From Haemonchus contortus (taxonomy: Eukaryota > Nematoda > Chromadorea > Rhabditida > Trichostrongylidae), in contig LS997567.1 of the NCBI GenBank assembly GCA_000469685.2, positions 12,223,210 to 12,287,209 of the forward strand: 64,000 nt of DNA, given 5' to 3'. Positions within the stretch are counted from its first letter, which is position 1. Each line of letters begins with the position of its first letter. The position numbers and the translations under genes were made by a program. The notes beneath the pieces were generated by a model. The model saw only the letters and a list, made by a program, of their open reading frames with translations, searched no databases and was not told the DNA's origin. Of this stretch, positions 10,005 through 22,487 are shown one piece after another.

Positions 10005-13000
10005 TCTTCATCTACCCTTTGGAATTGTCCGGAATGCGGGAAAACATGATGAAGAAGGATTTATATACTCATTTACAAGTGGTACACAAGAAGCTTGTGG
10101 AGGAACTCATGGAAATTAGAGAGCAAATCAACAGAGAGACTGGACTCGCTAAGGTAATTTGTCCCTTATGTGAAGAAAGCTATACCAATTACGACGAACT
10201 GCCGTGCAAATCATTCTGAAGATGGCGCTGGAGGGCGACCTCAGAATTACTCCACTATACCAATGAATTTTGACAGCCGTGAAGAATATGAGGTATGTGA
10301 GTGCGGTAATCACTTAACCGAGAAATTAATCTATTGTGTTAGCTATGGTTTGCGAGAGTTTGCGAGGAAAATTGTACATCGTTCGCCAAAGTGCACACGG
10401 AAACTTTGGCTTCCTCAACCAGAGAAAGGCTACTGTGAGTTCCTTGCAGCTAAGTATGCAGAAAATAAAGCATTTCCTACCACTGTTCTTGAATCAGGTG
10501 CCACCGTGCTGGTGTGCACACGTCAACTGCAACACGGAGAGCTAGTGTGAGTAAAAAAGATGTTCGCCACTGTTCTTGTTATCTTGTGGTGAGTTTCAAC
10601 GAAGATGGAACAGTGGCTGTGAGAGGTTGCCTTGGTCATGTGGGGCATGAGCTGAATCCAGCTCTGCTAATATTTTCAAGTAGCAACGATTGAACCTAAA
10701 GAATATGCTCGAAGGTAATATAAGCCGTAATTGTAATTTATTACTTAATACAATTTGAAATAGAACACTCCATGGATTATATTATCCATCGCTTGCGCAA
10801 AGATGATCCAACAAAATCTTCACAGCTGTCCTTTGTGGTGAAGATGGACCTACACAACATCATAAAGAAGTACCATATGGCTCCAGGATGGAGAGACAAC
10901 GACGATGTAACTTCCCTGTGAATACGTTTTGAGGAGAATAACCCTGATGATAGGATCAGACGCTTGGAGCTACCAGAAGACCCAAGTGGCAAGGGGGTTT
11001 TGATAGGTAAGAAATGTATAAGCTAGCCATAGATTAGATGTAGAACTCGGGCTAACACTTACTGTTCACTGGTTTCAGGGCTAGAAATTTATCCTCTCTA
11101 ACTCTCTCTAAAGCTGTACATTGTGTAGTTTGACCTAAAATTTAGTTATAATAACGCCATTAATGTTGGAATGGATGAAAAAGTACTCTTCGAAGGGCGT
11201 GTCGCTGGACGACACGTTCAACACCACAAGATATAGCTTAAGACTAGCAACGTTGATGGTCGCTGATGATAAAGACCGCGGCCTTCCAGGAGGTACGTCA
11301 GAGTGGCTGTCATGTAATTGTGCTATTTTGCAAAGTGTTTCTTCATTATAGTTTTCCTTCTAAGTGGGACAATGACAGCTAAGGATGTCTTAAGGTTGTT
11401 TGAGGAGGTTAAAGCTCTGATGCCAAATTTTTCGCCCGCTACCATGGTAACAGATGAGGCGCCCTTTTTCCTCAATGGCTTTCGCGCTGTTTTCCCAGAT
11501 GTGGACACCCGGCTTCACTTCTGCCGATTCCACATTTGGCAGGCATGGGAACGCAAAACGAAGGGGCTCGTTGAGGTCAGAAGGAGTGCGATATTTGATA
11601 ATGAAATGAAAACGACATAGAAGTTTAGGCTTCACTACGCCCGATGGTAAGTAGTGCCCTTCAGCGTCTGTTGAAAGAATTGAGGCTGGCCGAGTTCCAA
11701 CAGCGCTTCGCGGAGATCCTCGCTTATCTCCGTACAACGAACCAGGGGATAATGGCAGATTACCGTGAAAAAAACTATCTTGGTACTTGCACCGATTATA
11801 AGATAATGAAGTGTCTTTAAAGTAAGAGTTCAAATGCGTTCCACATCAGGAAGGATTCCCAGCTGGGCTTCATTTGCAAACAAGGGTGCCATCCTCGACA
11901 CTACCATGATAAGCGAAAGATTCCATCTGAGGATTAAGGACGAGTTTCTCCACCGAAATGCCAGTAGTCGCCTCGACGGTTTCGTTGACCTTTTGATAGA
12001 AGCTGTTGAGGACCTCTCCGAATCTATTGAAGTGAAGGTAAAAAAATGGGTGAAAATGTAGTTGGGGGACCACCCATCCGAAGGTGAGTATATCAAGAAA
12101 TGGACTCAGTCTAACGTGTTAGCCCTTGTTATATCAGTACTATATCGGATGCGTAGAGCATGATGGGAATCGACCAGCTTAGCTCTTTTATGGGGTTTCC
12201 GCTAAAGAAATTTAGTTTTTCAAATAAGCCTAGGTAGGGTAGGAGCACCTGGGTGGCTGGGATGATTACGTCCTGCAGAAAAAAAAGAAAACTTGCCCAC
12301 CGCGGTGCTCCTTCTCTACGAAAGCCCTTATTTGAAAACTGGCGTGTCCGTGATATAACACGACATAACGCGTTTCATTGAATTCATTTCTTGATATACC
12401 GACGTTGTGATAGGTGCCCCCCCCCAACTACATTTTCACCAAAAAATGCAGAGAAGTTGAAAAATGTAGAGTGAAAATAATCCATATCACGCCATTGTAG
12501 GACCGCAGCCGATTCGCTATTTCATCGTACAGAATGCAGGAGACTCATAAGCGGCACAGAACCGCGGTGACTTTATATGCATCGAGGCCTGACATGGTTA
12601 TCGATGTAGGAGAAAACAAATGGGAGGTCCAAAATAGAGCGGTGACGAAAAGCTTCGAAGTGGCATATGAGGGACCTTGTACATGCCACCCTACGGTGAC
12701 TAGATTACTTTATAAGTTTTTCTTCCAATTTCCATCTATTAGTATATCTGCACAGAACAACACGCATTGCCTTTACTGTGGAGTGTGCGCTTATGCATGG
12801 AGCTGCACATGCATGGATAACCGAAGCGGAATCAGCTGCCCCCATAGGCATACTGTTAGGATGCGACACGATGAGAGAATTTCTGTGGAAGTAGAGGGAC
12901 CCTCAATAGAGAGGCCTCCAGAGCCCTATGTGGACGCGCCCACGAACATAGCTCAAGAACGGCGTGAAGCACGTTATTAGAAGCTCAGTGCTATAAAAAG

Positions 13001-13303
13001 AGTGGGTGTTCGGTCAGAATCACTCAGTTAGAATATTTAAGAATACTGCAAAATCGAGACATTTTCTAAACATAGGCTGTAGTAGAGGCTACCGCTACTT
13101 CGTTAGCTAGGCTTGATATAGACGAAGCGATGAACCAACTAGAGGAGGTTTTGTCTTATATGGAATTAGCAGCGGGAGTTGCACACCCTTTACCATCAGG
13201 CACTTTGGCCTCTCGTCCCAAATTGGCGCAAGTTGGAAGGAAGCCGCAGTTATCCAGAGTCCCTCTTTATCAGGTGGCTTTATTTGCGATCAAAATAAAA
13301 TAG
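10005..13303 (+). pseudogene. Mutator-like (MULE) transposase, interrupted gene
   Basis: Pieces in order: a C2H2-like N-terminal region (CPECGK...HLQVVH near 10028-10090, then CPLCEESYTNYDEL); the first catalytic region VSLDDTFNTTRYSLRLATL with MVADDKDRGLPG (11199-11291); MVTDEAPFFLNGFRAVFPDV with HFCRFHIWQAWE (11372-11560); an alpha-helical stretch, VSSALQRLLKELRLAEFQQR (from 11648), continuing in 11834-12060; and a SWIM zinc finger, SCTCMDNRSGISCPHRH (CxC...CxH), in 12534-12980. A further piece (13071-13303) reads VVEATATSLARLDIDEAMNQ. The intron 11292-11350 fits G|GTACGT...ATAG|T and restores GLPGVFLLSG. Frame breaks near 10050, 11620 and 11820 indicate decay. The fold class is the MuDR DDE family. 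Terminal repeats were not found. Confidence 0.75.
12195..12425. repeat. Dispersed ~220-bp repeat, copy 2
   Basis: Diverged direct copy of 4175-4400, sitting between the catalytic part and the SWIM-finger part of the MULE gene. It is therefore either an insertion into the gene or part of a MULE intron. Confidence 0.5.
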
Positions 13304-14280
13304 CACTGTAAGCACCGTATTACGACATTTGTGACTTGTATTAAGTATTACGCAGTACAAATACTACAATAATAAGAGATGTATAAAGCTCTCTTGAACT
13401 CACTTAATGTTCGACTTGCGTTGATTAAAAATATATAACCACACAAATCAAAGTGTTGTATTGCAATCACAGACTAGATCCGTTTGAGAGTGCAAATATC
13501 AAAGCACAATTTCAGATCACAATTTCATTTCAAAGTTCCTAATATAGACCACAAAAATACTAGACATGGAGGAGCTTTTCGCAATCCCTTGAACATCTTG
13601 AAAATTTGAACCACAGGCGAGACGTTGTTGTTCTCTGGTATATTTCATCGAAAACCCAATGGTTGTACAGCATATTGACATAATCTGAAACAAACGGTAT
13701 CATCGTTTTCACACTACTCGTATGAGCATTTTTTGAACAGTTCATTGACTCAGCTGTAGCCTTAAGATTCTGTCACAAAATGGTATGGAGAAGATTGTCC
13801 ACTCACCAAAGCATGCACAAGGTGCTAATACACATTTTGTTTTCGAAAAAAAAAGAGTATTGAGTGATCGGAACCGCTCTCAACCTTGTTGAATTGAAAG
13901 CTTTCTTTGAATTGCTGCATGAATGAACGCGCACCCGATCCCAGGACATGACGAGGATTTGGGGAAATGTCGGTAAGCAGGTCAATGATCTGCCCTAGGA
14001 AGAGGAGGGTCTTGGGCGGGAAACAGACCACATAAAAGGGGGCTAGGAGATGAAGTTCTGTTCCGCAGTATTTGGAGAAAATTCCCCCACCCACGTTCCT
14101 CCTTCGCCGCCTTCCCTTCCTCACAAGGATTCGTTTGTTTCTTTGTTTTTCACATTGTACGTTGTTCTTGTTTTTACCGAATTGTTTATTATTGAGTTCG
14201 TTTTTGTTTCGCAATAAAAGAATTAGTAAGGTTCGGTGTATTTTTGTCTACACGTTTCGCGTATCGATATCTCGTATCTT
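13304..14280. other. AT-rich stretch, nothing identified
   Basis: No coding, repeat or RNA feature was recognised. The open frames here are short and without motifs. Confidence 0.5.
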
Positions 14281-14725
14281 GCCATTGGGGCGCATAGGCT
14301 CGTAATTGCCTCCATGGTGCTACCCATTCGACCCGGTTTGTGAGCTGGGCAACTCGTCCAGCTGATTCAACCTCCTGACAATGCTAGTCAGCCTACCCAC
14401 TGTCCATCCAGCTGATAGACGCCCGATCGATAACGCCGCTACAATCAGACGCCGAATTGACCTACCTGTATCCTGTCAAATTCTACCGCAAATTTGGCTA
14501 TTTTTTCACCCTTTTTTTGCTTCTCGAGATTTCGAACCCCTTTTCAAGTGAATACTGCTAAGTTACAATGAAGTTGAAATATCGAGGTCGTTTTGGAGCC
14601 TGATATTTACCACTTCAAAGTAATTTGCAGGTACATATATTGTGTGGTAAGTGTTTCATTATTTCTTGTTTGAAATACATTTGTTTATCGTAATATTCGT
14701 TTCCATCATTTACTTTATTGTCATG
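14281..14725. mobile_element. MITE family copy 2 (one end missing)
   Basis: Collinear with 6130-6565, including gccattggg(g/a)cg and ccgatcgataacgcc, in the same orientation. The outer 40 bp of the left inverted repeat seen in copy 1 is absent. It lies directly left of the mariner element. Confidence 0.7.
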
Positions 14726-14772
14726 CACATTATTATATAGTCTTTCCGGATACATATCTCAACATATATTTA

Positions 14773-15647
14773 TTAGGTTGGCAAAGAAGTCCTGCGACAA
14801 AAAATTTGAAGCGTTGAAAATTTGCATCAACAGTGTGAACACGGTAGCAAGGATGATAAACTTGTAGGACATTCCCCGGGCAATCAACACATGAGTGAAT
14901 AAGGGCACGCGTGTGGGCTTCTACAGCATTACGGTCAATGAATGGACAACACCCGATTCGTACCATCACCTTCTTCCAAGCACGCCAAGGAAAAAACGCG
15001 GGTGTAGCGGCTCGAAATATCCGCAATCTCTTAGATGCCAGCACTGCTCACCGATCGAAGGTCAACAATCGGTTGGATCGCTTCACTGCAGGAGATACTA
15101 GCCTTTGGAGTAACGCAAGCATCGTTCTTTAATTCGATAGAAGTTGAAGGAATCCATCCACTGTGTGTTCGTGGAGTAGATGGACACAGCAACCGCTTGC
15201 AACTATGATCCCCTTTATTCGGCCAACGGGTTTAGAGAAGGATGATCAGACCGTAAATCGGGTCTCCACAGAGGGAGAACGCACGTCGAAAATTCGCTTT
15301 AGACTCACGTCAAAAGTTCACCGATCCCGCTTGGTTCCAGGTTACTCATCAGTCGTGCTCCCGGAGTGTTTCCCCTTTTAACTACCATGTGCTCCGCCTT
15401 TTTGAGCACCCCGTTGTGGAAAGGAAATTCGTAACTTGATATGATCCAAAAACGGCAGTCAATTACTTCTTCGAATCACAGCTCCCTCACTCCTGAAGAG
15501 ATGGCATCAATGATTGGCTCAAAGGATAAAAGAAGGTTGTTGACTTCTACGGTAAATATTTTTCCGAAAATTGATTATTATGAAAAAATCTAGGAATGAT
15601 TTAAAAAAAGGTCTCAATTTTGTCGCACGACTTATTTGCCAACCTAA
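14773..15647 (+). mobile_element. Mariner element, degenerate
   Basis: Terminal inverted repeats TTAGGTTGGCAAAGAAGTCC (left) and its near complement (right) are flanked by TA on both sides (14771-14772 and 15648-15649), as expected for Tc1/mariner. The 875-bp interior encodes recognisable mariner transposase fragments. One is QHPIRTITFFQARQGKNAGV with AARNIRNLLD (14942-15040), the N-terminal HTH region. The other is KVHRSRLVPGYSS near 15315-15350, where the second catalytic Asp box would be (normally xDNAxPHRS) but the Asp is not seen. Several frameshifts and stops make it inactive, and the length is below the usual ~1.3 kb. Confidence 0.85.
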
Positions 15648-16394
15648 TACAATACCCCCTCTTTTGACAAAGTTTTAGCAATCGGCTAACTCTTCACTCC
15701 TTCTTTGAAACAAATAATAATTTTCTGAACACGAAGTTTGACAGAGCAGAGCAAATGATATTCAGTGTAAGTCGGTGCTTACGCATTCTTTTGTAAGTCT
15801 CGATCTTTTGCTCTCGTTTTCGAAAGTGAAAACCCTATAAAGATTCAACTGTTAGCCAACCAATGCCTGGGGCGGTACTCACAAATCTTCCGAGTGATGA
15901 TAACACCTTTATCATATATCGTTATCAAGAGACCTTGCTCTTCACGAAGATATCATTAGTTGGAAATTCAAAATTACTGGCGGTTGGCTCACTTTTGTCG
16001 CAAATGATATCGACCAAAGAGGATCCTTCATTGAGTTACAGATCTTGTTGGGAAGCGGTCGTAATCTAACAGCAAGAAATGAGCAGAATGATCTTCTGCT
16101 TATCGTAGTGCTTCTAATGGAGCCCTATCGCTGCACTTACCACTCACACAGCAATGAAATAAGGAACAATTAACCTCATAATAAACTTAGTGCTAGCAAT
16201 GCTGTACTATATTCGGGACGCTTACAATAAATCAACATAACAAATGTTGTGAAGAAAGAAGAAATGGAGATCATGGCAGAAGTTTCGAAACACTTACCAC
16301 AAATAATCTGCATTTCAATGAAGTTAACGATAGAAATAAGTACTATGCCAAGCATATAATTTTCAGAGAAAAAACAAGAAAGCACTCACCACAC
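15648..16394. other. Between mariner and MITE copy 3, nothing identified
   Basis: No gene was recognised. The short open frames (15863-16069, 16176-16385) show no motif. Confidence 0.5.
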
Positions 16395-16810
16395 TACCAG
16401 TCCAGCAAACATATGTACCGCAAATTACTTTAAAGTGTAAGTACCAGGCTTAAAAACGACCTTGATACTTCCACTCCATTGTAACTTAGCAGTATTCACT
16501 TGAAAATGGGTTCAAAAGTCTCGAAAAGCAAAAAAGGGCGAAAAATAGCCATATTCACCGTAGAAATAGACAGGATACAGGTAGGTCAATTCAGCGTCTT
16601 ATTATAGCGGCGTTATCGATCGGGCGTCTATCAGCTGGATGAGCAGTGGGTAGGCTGACTAGCATAGTCAGGAGGTTGAATCAGCTGGACGAGTTGCCCA
16701 ACTCGCAAACCGAGTCGAATGGGCGGCGCCAAGGAGGGAATTACGAGCCTATGCGCCCCTTTGGCAAGGGGGATGCGAAGGGCCGCGCCAAACGGCATGC
16801 ACCCCTCGCT
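16395..16810. mobile_element. MITE family copy 3, inverted
   Basis: Reverse-complement relative of 14281-14725 and 6094-6612. It carries the element's distal end (gggccgcgccaaacgg near 16780). Copies 2 and 3 therefore form a 2.5-kb inverted pair enclosing a mariner. Confidence 0.7.
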
Positions 16811-16853
16811 ACCGAACCAGACGTTCAGTACATGGGGGCCGAACCCTTAGAGT

Positions 16854-16907
16854 GAGTTATCGATCGTGAGACATACACCGGAGTTATCGATCGTGAGACA
16901 TACACCG
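16854..16907. repeat. Perfect 27-bp tandem duplication
   Basis: Two exact adjacent copies (16854-16880 and 16881-16907) of a unit starting gagttatcgatcgtgagaca. Confidence 0.9.
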
Positions 16908-16996
16908 GACTGGAGAGGCCGAAGAGTAAGAGGCCGTAGATCAGCAAGAACGGTAGTCAAGGATGGGTTCGCCAATAAGGAAGGGGGCGTTCCTAG

Positions 16997-17121
16997 ACTC
17001 GCAGCTAAATCTACACCCCGAAAAATTGGCGGACGAGTTGCGCGCGACATTTGTCAACTTTTTGCGACAACTGTCTAGCTTAAAATCAAGCAATTCGTTC
17101 CGGGACCAATAGCAGCTACCT
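16997..17121 (+). repeat. 125-bp module, copy a
   Basis: It begins actcgcagctaaatctacac and ends near accaatagcagctacc. Further copies lie at 18109-18221, 18385-18509, 25681-25805 (inverted), 28857-28983 and 31064-31188. It often adjoins LTR sequence and marks what looks like the LTR 3' end in the element's own orientation. Confidence 0.8.
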
Positions 17122-17736
17122 ACCGGGTTACGGGACCGTTGTCAACCGCGTGTGTAGTGACTCAGCGTTTTTGTCGTTTTCTCTGCGTCTCCATTAACAG
17201 GCATCTCACCGCGAAGAGGATAGAGGGCAGACGAGAGAGCTAGTCATTCCTCGATGCCTCTTCTTACCAGTGATACAATAGGATACCTACCGAACACTGT
17301 CGGGTTAAGATTGAATCAATGGTGTTGCAAATTTCAAGCGATATTGTTGATTTCAGTGCTGATTCCCATGAAAACAAAGTAGCAAATAGTTTGCAAGCTT
17401 GGATTTTCTTTAAGGCCACAGATCTTTCTCGGTGTGGATGTCCTGTGCAGGTGTTTTATTGATATTTGGACGAAGATCAAGCCTTTAGTTTTCTCAGAGC
17501 ATCTGAACTGGTCAACGAGCAACAATCCTCGCCGACGTGCTACACATTACAACACATCCTTCATTTTCCGTATCTTCTATCTGTTTGTCTGTTGAAAATA
17601 GGAAGTTTCCTTAGTTGAAACAAGTATATCTTTCTGAAAATTCTTCGACTCTCTTCGACTCTCGGACCCATTCGAAAGTCTACTCTTGACGAGAGAGCGC
17701 TCTGAAAGAGAGTACGGACAACGAGCGGACACACCC
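17122..17736. other. Unassigned stretch
   Basis: Short open frames only; no protein, RNA or repeat family was recognised. Confidence 0.5.
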
Positions 17737-18984
17737 TCTTCCCGCTGGTGAACACGACAAGCAGAGACTGCTTCGCCGTCTGATTCTCTCAGAGAGAGAA
17801 ATTCTGGTTGACAACAGCCCTGTAACCCTACCTACCGATCAATGCAACCTTCCCTATTATTTTTCTATTCCCTACGCTATTCTTCTATGATTCTAATCTG
17901 AAGACTGTTATGTTCTACAAGATTCTCTGCTGAACATTATTCTGCTGCCGTTCTGCTGGATACTTCGCGCTAATCGAGGCTCGTTTTTATTCTGTTGGCA
18001 CTACATTCTACTTGCTATCAATTCAAACTCTGGCTTTTGAAACTCGAGTTCCGTATTTGACTGTTCTGGATCTACTTTGCATTGACTTGTACGTGTGGTG
18101 AGATTTCAACTCGCAGCTAAATCGACAACACGAAAAAACGCCGGGCAAGTTGTCCGCGACATTTTTCAACTTTTCGCGACAACTGTCTAACTCAAATTTC
18201 GTTGCGGGACCAATAGCAGCTTGTTCAAACGCCGATTAGTGCAACTTTCCTCTCTTATTCTTCTATTTTCTACTCTATTCCGCTATGATTCTAATCTGAT
18301 GACTGTTTTATCCCACAATATTCTCTGCTAAACACTACTCTGCTGCCGTTCTACTAGATACGCGGCGCTAACCGAGGTTCAAGCACTCGCAGCTAAATCT
18401 ACACCCCGAAAAATTGGCGGACGAGTTGCGCGCGACATTTGTCAACTTTTTGCGACAACTGTCTAGCTTAGAATCAAGCAATTCGTTGCGGAACCAATAG
18501 TAGCTACCTATCAACGCCGATCAATACAACCTTCCCTCTTGTTTTGCTATTCCCTACGCTATTCTACTATGATCCTAATCTGATGACTGGTATATTCTAC
18601 AAGATTCTTTACTGAACACTATTCTGCTGCTGTTCTGCTGGATACCCCACGCTAACCGAGGCTCAAGCACTGTTCGCATTTCATTTGTGTGTTTTTATTC
18701 TGTTGGTACTACATTCTATTTACTTGTTATCCATTCAAACTCTGGCTTTTGTAACTTGTATTCCCTATTTGACTATTCTGACTCTACTTTGTTGTGACTT
18801 TGTATGCATTATTGGATGGGGTAAAGTTGTTAGAAAAAGAGCAATTGTTACCGGTTTTGTCTTCTGATATAATGTTTTTGTTGGTACCTGGTTTAATTAA
18901 CACATATAACTTTAAATTTATAATTACACCTATATTTCATGCTGCTTGTAATTTTAATCTTTAATCCCGTACAGGGTTCTACCT
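17737..18984 (-). repeat. LTR fragments (antisense), tandemly broken
   Basis: Three partial copies of one LTR-like sequence in antisense orientation follow each other: about 17830-18108, 18221-18384 and 18510-18960. Shared blocks include attctgctgccgttctgctg, gcgctaaccgaggctcaagc and ctacattctacttgttatc, interspersed with 125-bp modules at 18109 and 18385. Fuller copies occur at 28857-29689 (minus) and 21966-25805 (plus). The run ends where the RTE at 19.0 kb begins, so the RTE probably inserted into LTR debris. 17737-17830 is the second copy of the repeat at 150-285. Confidence 0.65.
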
Positions 18985-21962
18985 TGCAGTGGTGTACGAA
19001 CTTGAGGCAGGGTCGGAATATTCGTCAGAATAGAGTTACGCCGGAACCCCATACCGATTCCCGTGACTAAAGAGCCCAAAGTGCCCAAGCTTATGGCTGG
19101 ACGGCGCTCTTTTTGAGCGACAGGAACGCCCTAGTAAGGCTATCCTGTGGGACAAGAACTACTACGACCACTTCTTATCTTCGCCTGATCCAGCTGATAG
19201 CGTGCACCTATAACTGTAGGAGCATAGCTCGGCCGCTCAGCTTTCGGGACTCATCGACGAAGCTAAACGGATTAAGTACCATGTGATCGGCTTGAGCGAG
19301 ACGAAGCGGAAGGAGCCTCTCTCTTGCACTTGGATCGATGGAACTTCAGTGTTCTTAGGAGCTCGGAAAACGAATTCAACGTCAGGAGGTGTTGGTTTTC
19401 TTGTGTCTCCAAACTTCTCCAAGCACAAAAAGAGCGTAACGTTCCGTGGGCACCGACTCGCCATACTAAGCGCGTACCTTTCGAGATTTGCAAATCACAA
19501 TCATACAGGCTTACGCGCCTACAGCTGACAGCGATGAAGAGCAGCATGACAACTTCTACGAACATCTCGAGGAACTCGTGCGTAGGCGACGTGGTACGTC
19601 GTTGTGATGAGAGACTTCAACGCCCGGGTTGGATCACGAAAGCACGGCGAGGTCTTCATCGGGCCACGTTCGGCAGAAGAGCGCAACGAGCCTGGGGAGA
19701 GATTAGCAAGTTTTCGTGAACTGCATCATCTCTACCATGGCAATAGTCAGTTCCTCAAGGCAACACGGAAAAGATGGACTCATATCTCGCCGAGTGAACA
19801 ACACTGTCACGAAATTGACCACATTCTGTGCAATTAGAAAATCATGATGGATGTGGCGATTGTCCCTTCTTTCAACACGGGGAGCGATCATCGTTTGCTG
19901 CGAGGACGTTTTCACCTCGATCGCGGTTTGATGCGTCTGACGCGCATACGTTCAAGGCAGCTATGCCCCACTATGCTGGACGGAGATGCGGTCGCGAGTC
20001 TTGCAAAAGAAGAGTTGTTTGAAGCGATGGATGACATCGACGCTGGCTACGATGACCTTGGGCAAACCGTAACCGCAATTGCAAACAGCTGTCGCAGTGT
20101 TGCTCCCAACCACAGTTCTCGTCGCATCTCTGCTTCTACTCGTGCACTACTCGAAAAGCGATGAAATATGGATCGACAAGATAACCACATAGAGTACACT
20201 TTGCTAAGTAGGTTGTGTAGGCAACTAATTGCTGAAGATCACGCCAATTTTGCAAGATCGAAACTCCTAGAGGAGGCAGAGAACAGGTGGAGTTTGAGGA
20301 AGGCGAGAAGAAAGATAGCGGAGCACCGTCTTGGGATTCCATGCTTAAAAGCTGCGAATGGAACTCGATACTGCTCCATAGCTGGAATGGAAGAAATCTT
20401 GACAACGTTCTACTCCGCTATGTTCAGATCGGATTTTCCAGTTGCGAGAAAAGAAAGATCAATGTTGGGGGGAACGCTGCCTTTTCTGTCATCAGAAGTG
20501 CGTGCGATTGAAACGATGCCCCGAGGCAAGGCGCCGGAGAAAGACGGCGTCTCCGTGGAGCTTCTACGAGCGTGCGGGCCTCCTCTATATTGAACACTTG
20601 CAAGGCGATACACTCACTACCTGGCGGAGTGTACGGTTCCAATGGCGTGGAAGCAGTCTTCGACGGTGCTGCTGTTCAAGAAGGGCGACAAAGAAGATCT
20701 AGCGGACTATCGTCCTATCACGCTTCTGCCAGTACTTTATAAAGTATTCACACGTTGTGTACTGGCACGTATCCGTAGGACCCCAGAAGAGGCTCAACCG
20801 GTAAAACAAGCGGATTTTCATCGCCTTTCCCTCGTAATGACCTTCATTGACTACAAGAAGGCGTTCGACTCGGTGGAGCCAGTAAAGGTCTGGGAGGCGC
20901 TGGAGGAGCAAGGTGTTGAAAGGATCTACGTGGACTTACTACGAGAATGCTACTCAGACGGTACAACGGTATTCCATCCTTTCTACAATGACGTTGTAGA
21001 AGCAGTTCGAAAAAGAGAACGACAAGGGGATCCGATATTGCCAAACCTGTTTTCCGCCTGCCTAAAGCACATCATACGTCGCTGCAACTTTAGTAACTTT
21101 GGTGTTAACATCGACGGTGTGCATCTTAACCATTTGCGATTTGCCGATGACATCGTGTTAATCCTGACTCTCCAGAACACGCTTCCGAGATGCTGCATCA
21201 CCTAGATGAGGAAGGAAGCCACTGTGGTCTCAATACTTCTAGGACCAAAGTAATGCGGACCCAATTCTCAGGCGATACCCCTGTACTTTTGAAAGGTGGT
21301 GCTATCAAAGACTTTGACGAGTGCGTGCACCTCGGGAGCCAGCTTAACGTGAGGAACGACTTAACTGGAGAGTCAGCAAGACGTCGCAAGACTGGATGGA
21401 CAGCATTCAACTCCATAAGAAGCGTACTAGAGGACACCAGGGACTGCAAACTTCGAGCAGACTTATTTAATTCAGTGGTGTTGCCTGCCCTCAGCTACGC
21501 GAGAGGGACCTGGACTCTGACGAAATCACTGAAAAGTCATTTAATGTCCACCCAGGCTTCGATTGAACGCCGTCTTTTGGGACTGACGCTGAGTCGGCAA
21601 TGAGAGCTCAAACTTCATAATTCCGACGTCAGAGCAATGTCGGAAGTTGAAGACGTTCTAGTTCACGTCGATGAAGCGAAGCACAGATTTGCCGGACACC
21701 TAATGAGAAGAGAGGATGGACGATGGAGCTCGGCCACTATGCGATGGTACCCGCGAGAGAAGAAGCGTCCGTCTTCCTTCACGTTGGGCAGATTCTCTAG
21801 CTTATCGGAACAACGTCTATGATCCTGAGTGCTTTAGGGTGACTACGCACTGGACAACCAGAGCTCGAGATCGAGAACAATGGAAAATAAGTTGGGACCC
21901 GCGCAAGGCCAATTGCCGTGCCAATGGTCGGGTCGTCTAAGTATCTAAGTAAGTATCTAAGT
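18985..21962 (+). pseudogene. RTE-1-like retrotransposon, full-span but frameshifted
   Basis: The AP-endonuclease region runs from about 19160 to 19840 in two or three frames: IGLSETKRKEPLS, SGGVGFLVSP and, further on, VMRDFNARVGS, GNSQFLKA and EIDHILCN. The reverse transcriptase follows: WKQSSTVLLFKKGDKEDLAD, YRPITLLPVLYK, FIDYKKAFDSVEPVKVWEAL, RERQGDPILPNLFSACLK and an intact LRFADDIVLI box near 21136-21165. The thumb and C-terminal region (YARGTWTL; GHLMRREDGRWSS) ends near 21940. At least five frameshifts or stops separate these blocks. The 3' end is a short tandem repeat of taagtatc (about 21937-21962), characteristic of RTE tails. Dead copy. Confidence 0.85.
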
Positions 21963-22487
21963 AAGTCGGAATTGTAAACACTACTGGATAAAGTTGTTCA
22001 AGAGTAGAGTTTGTGGAAGCAATTGAATATAAGTGGCAAAGATGCAGCGAAAACTACTCATCGCTTGGCTGAGAGGCAGGATGATGAACATTAGCGGGAA
22101 AGTTGTGAATCCACTCCAAAGCAGCATAAAAATGACAAGGGGTAGAATCATATAAGTCCTTTCACAATTCAGTCCTATGCTGCTGCATAAATGCATGACT
22201 AGGAGAGAATTCAAGCGAAAAAAAACTAAAAGACAGTTGTATGAAAGCAATTCACAGAATGAATTTCAAAAGGAGCAAGAACATTAAAAAACAAAAGTTA
22301 GGAACGAAGAAGCAATAAATGTAGAATAAATCTCATCACAAGTGTTCCTCAATATCCACTGCTGCGGTGAATAGCAAGAACAGAATTAAAATTCAAAGTC
22401 ACTACAAAGTAGAGTTAGAGTAGTCAAATATGGAATACGACTTACAAAAGCCAGAGTTTGAATGGATATCAAGTAGAATGTAGTACC

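Noticed and set aside
16646..16855. Conserved frame MGRLTSIVRRLN shared with 6011-6244
   Set aside because: It lies across the ends of a MITE family; similarity is explained by DNA repeat identity, and the C-terminal parts differ.
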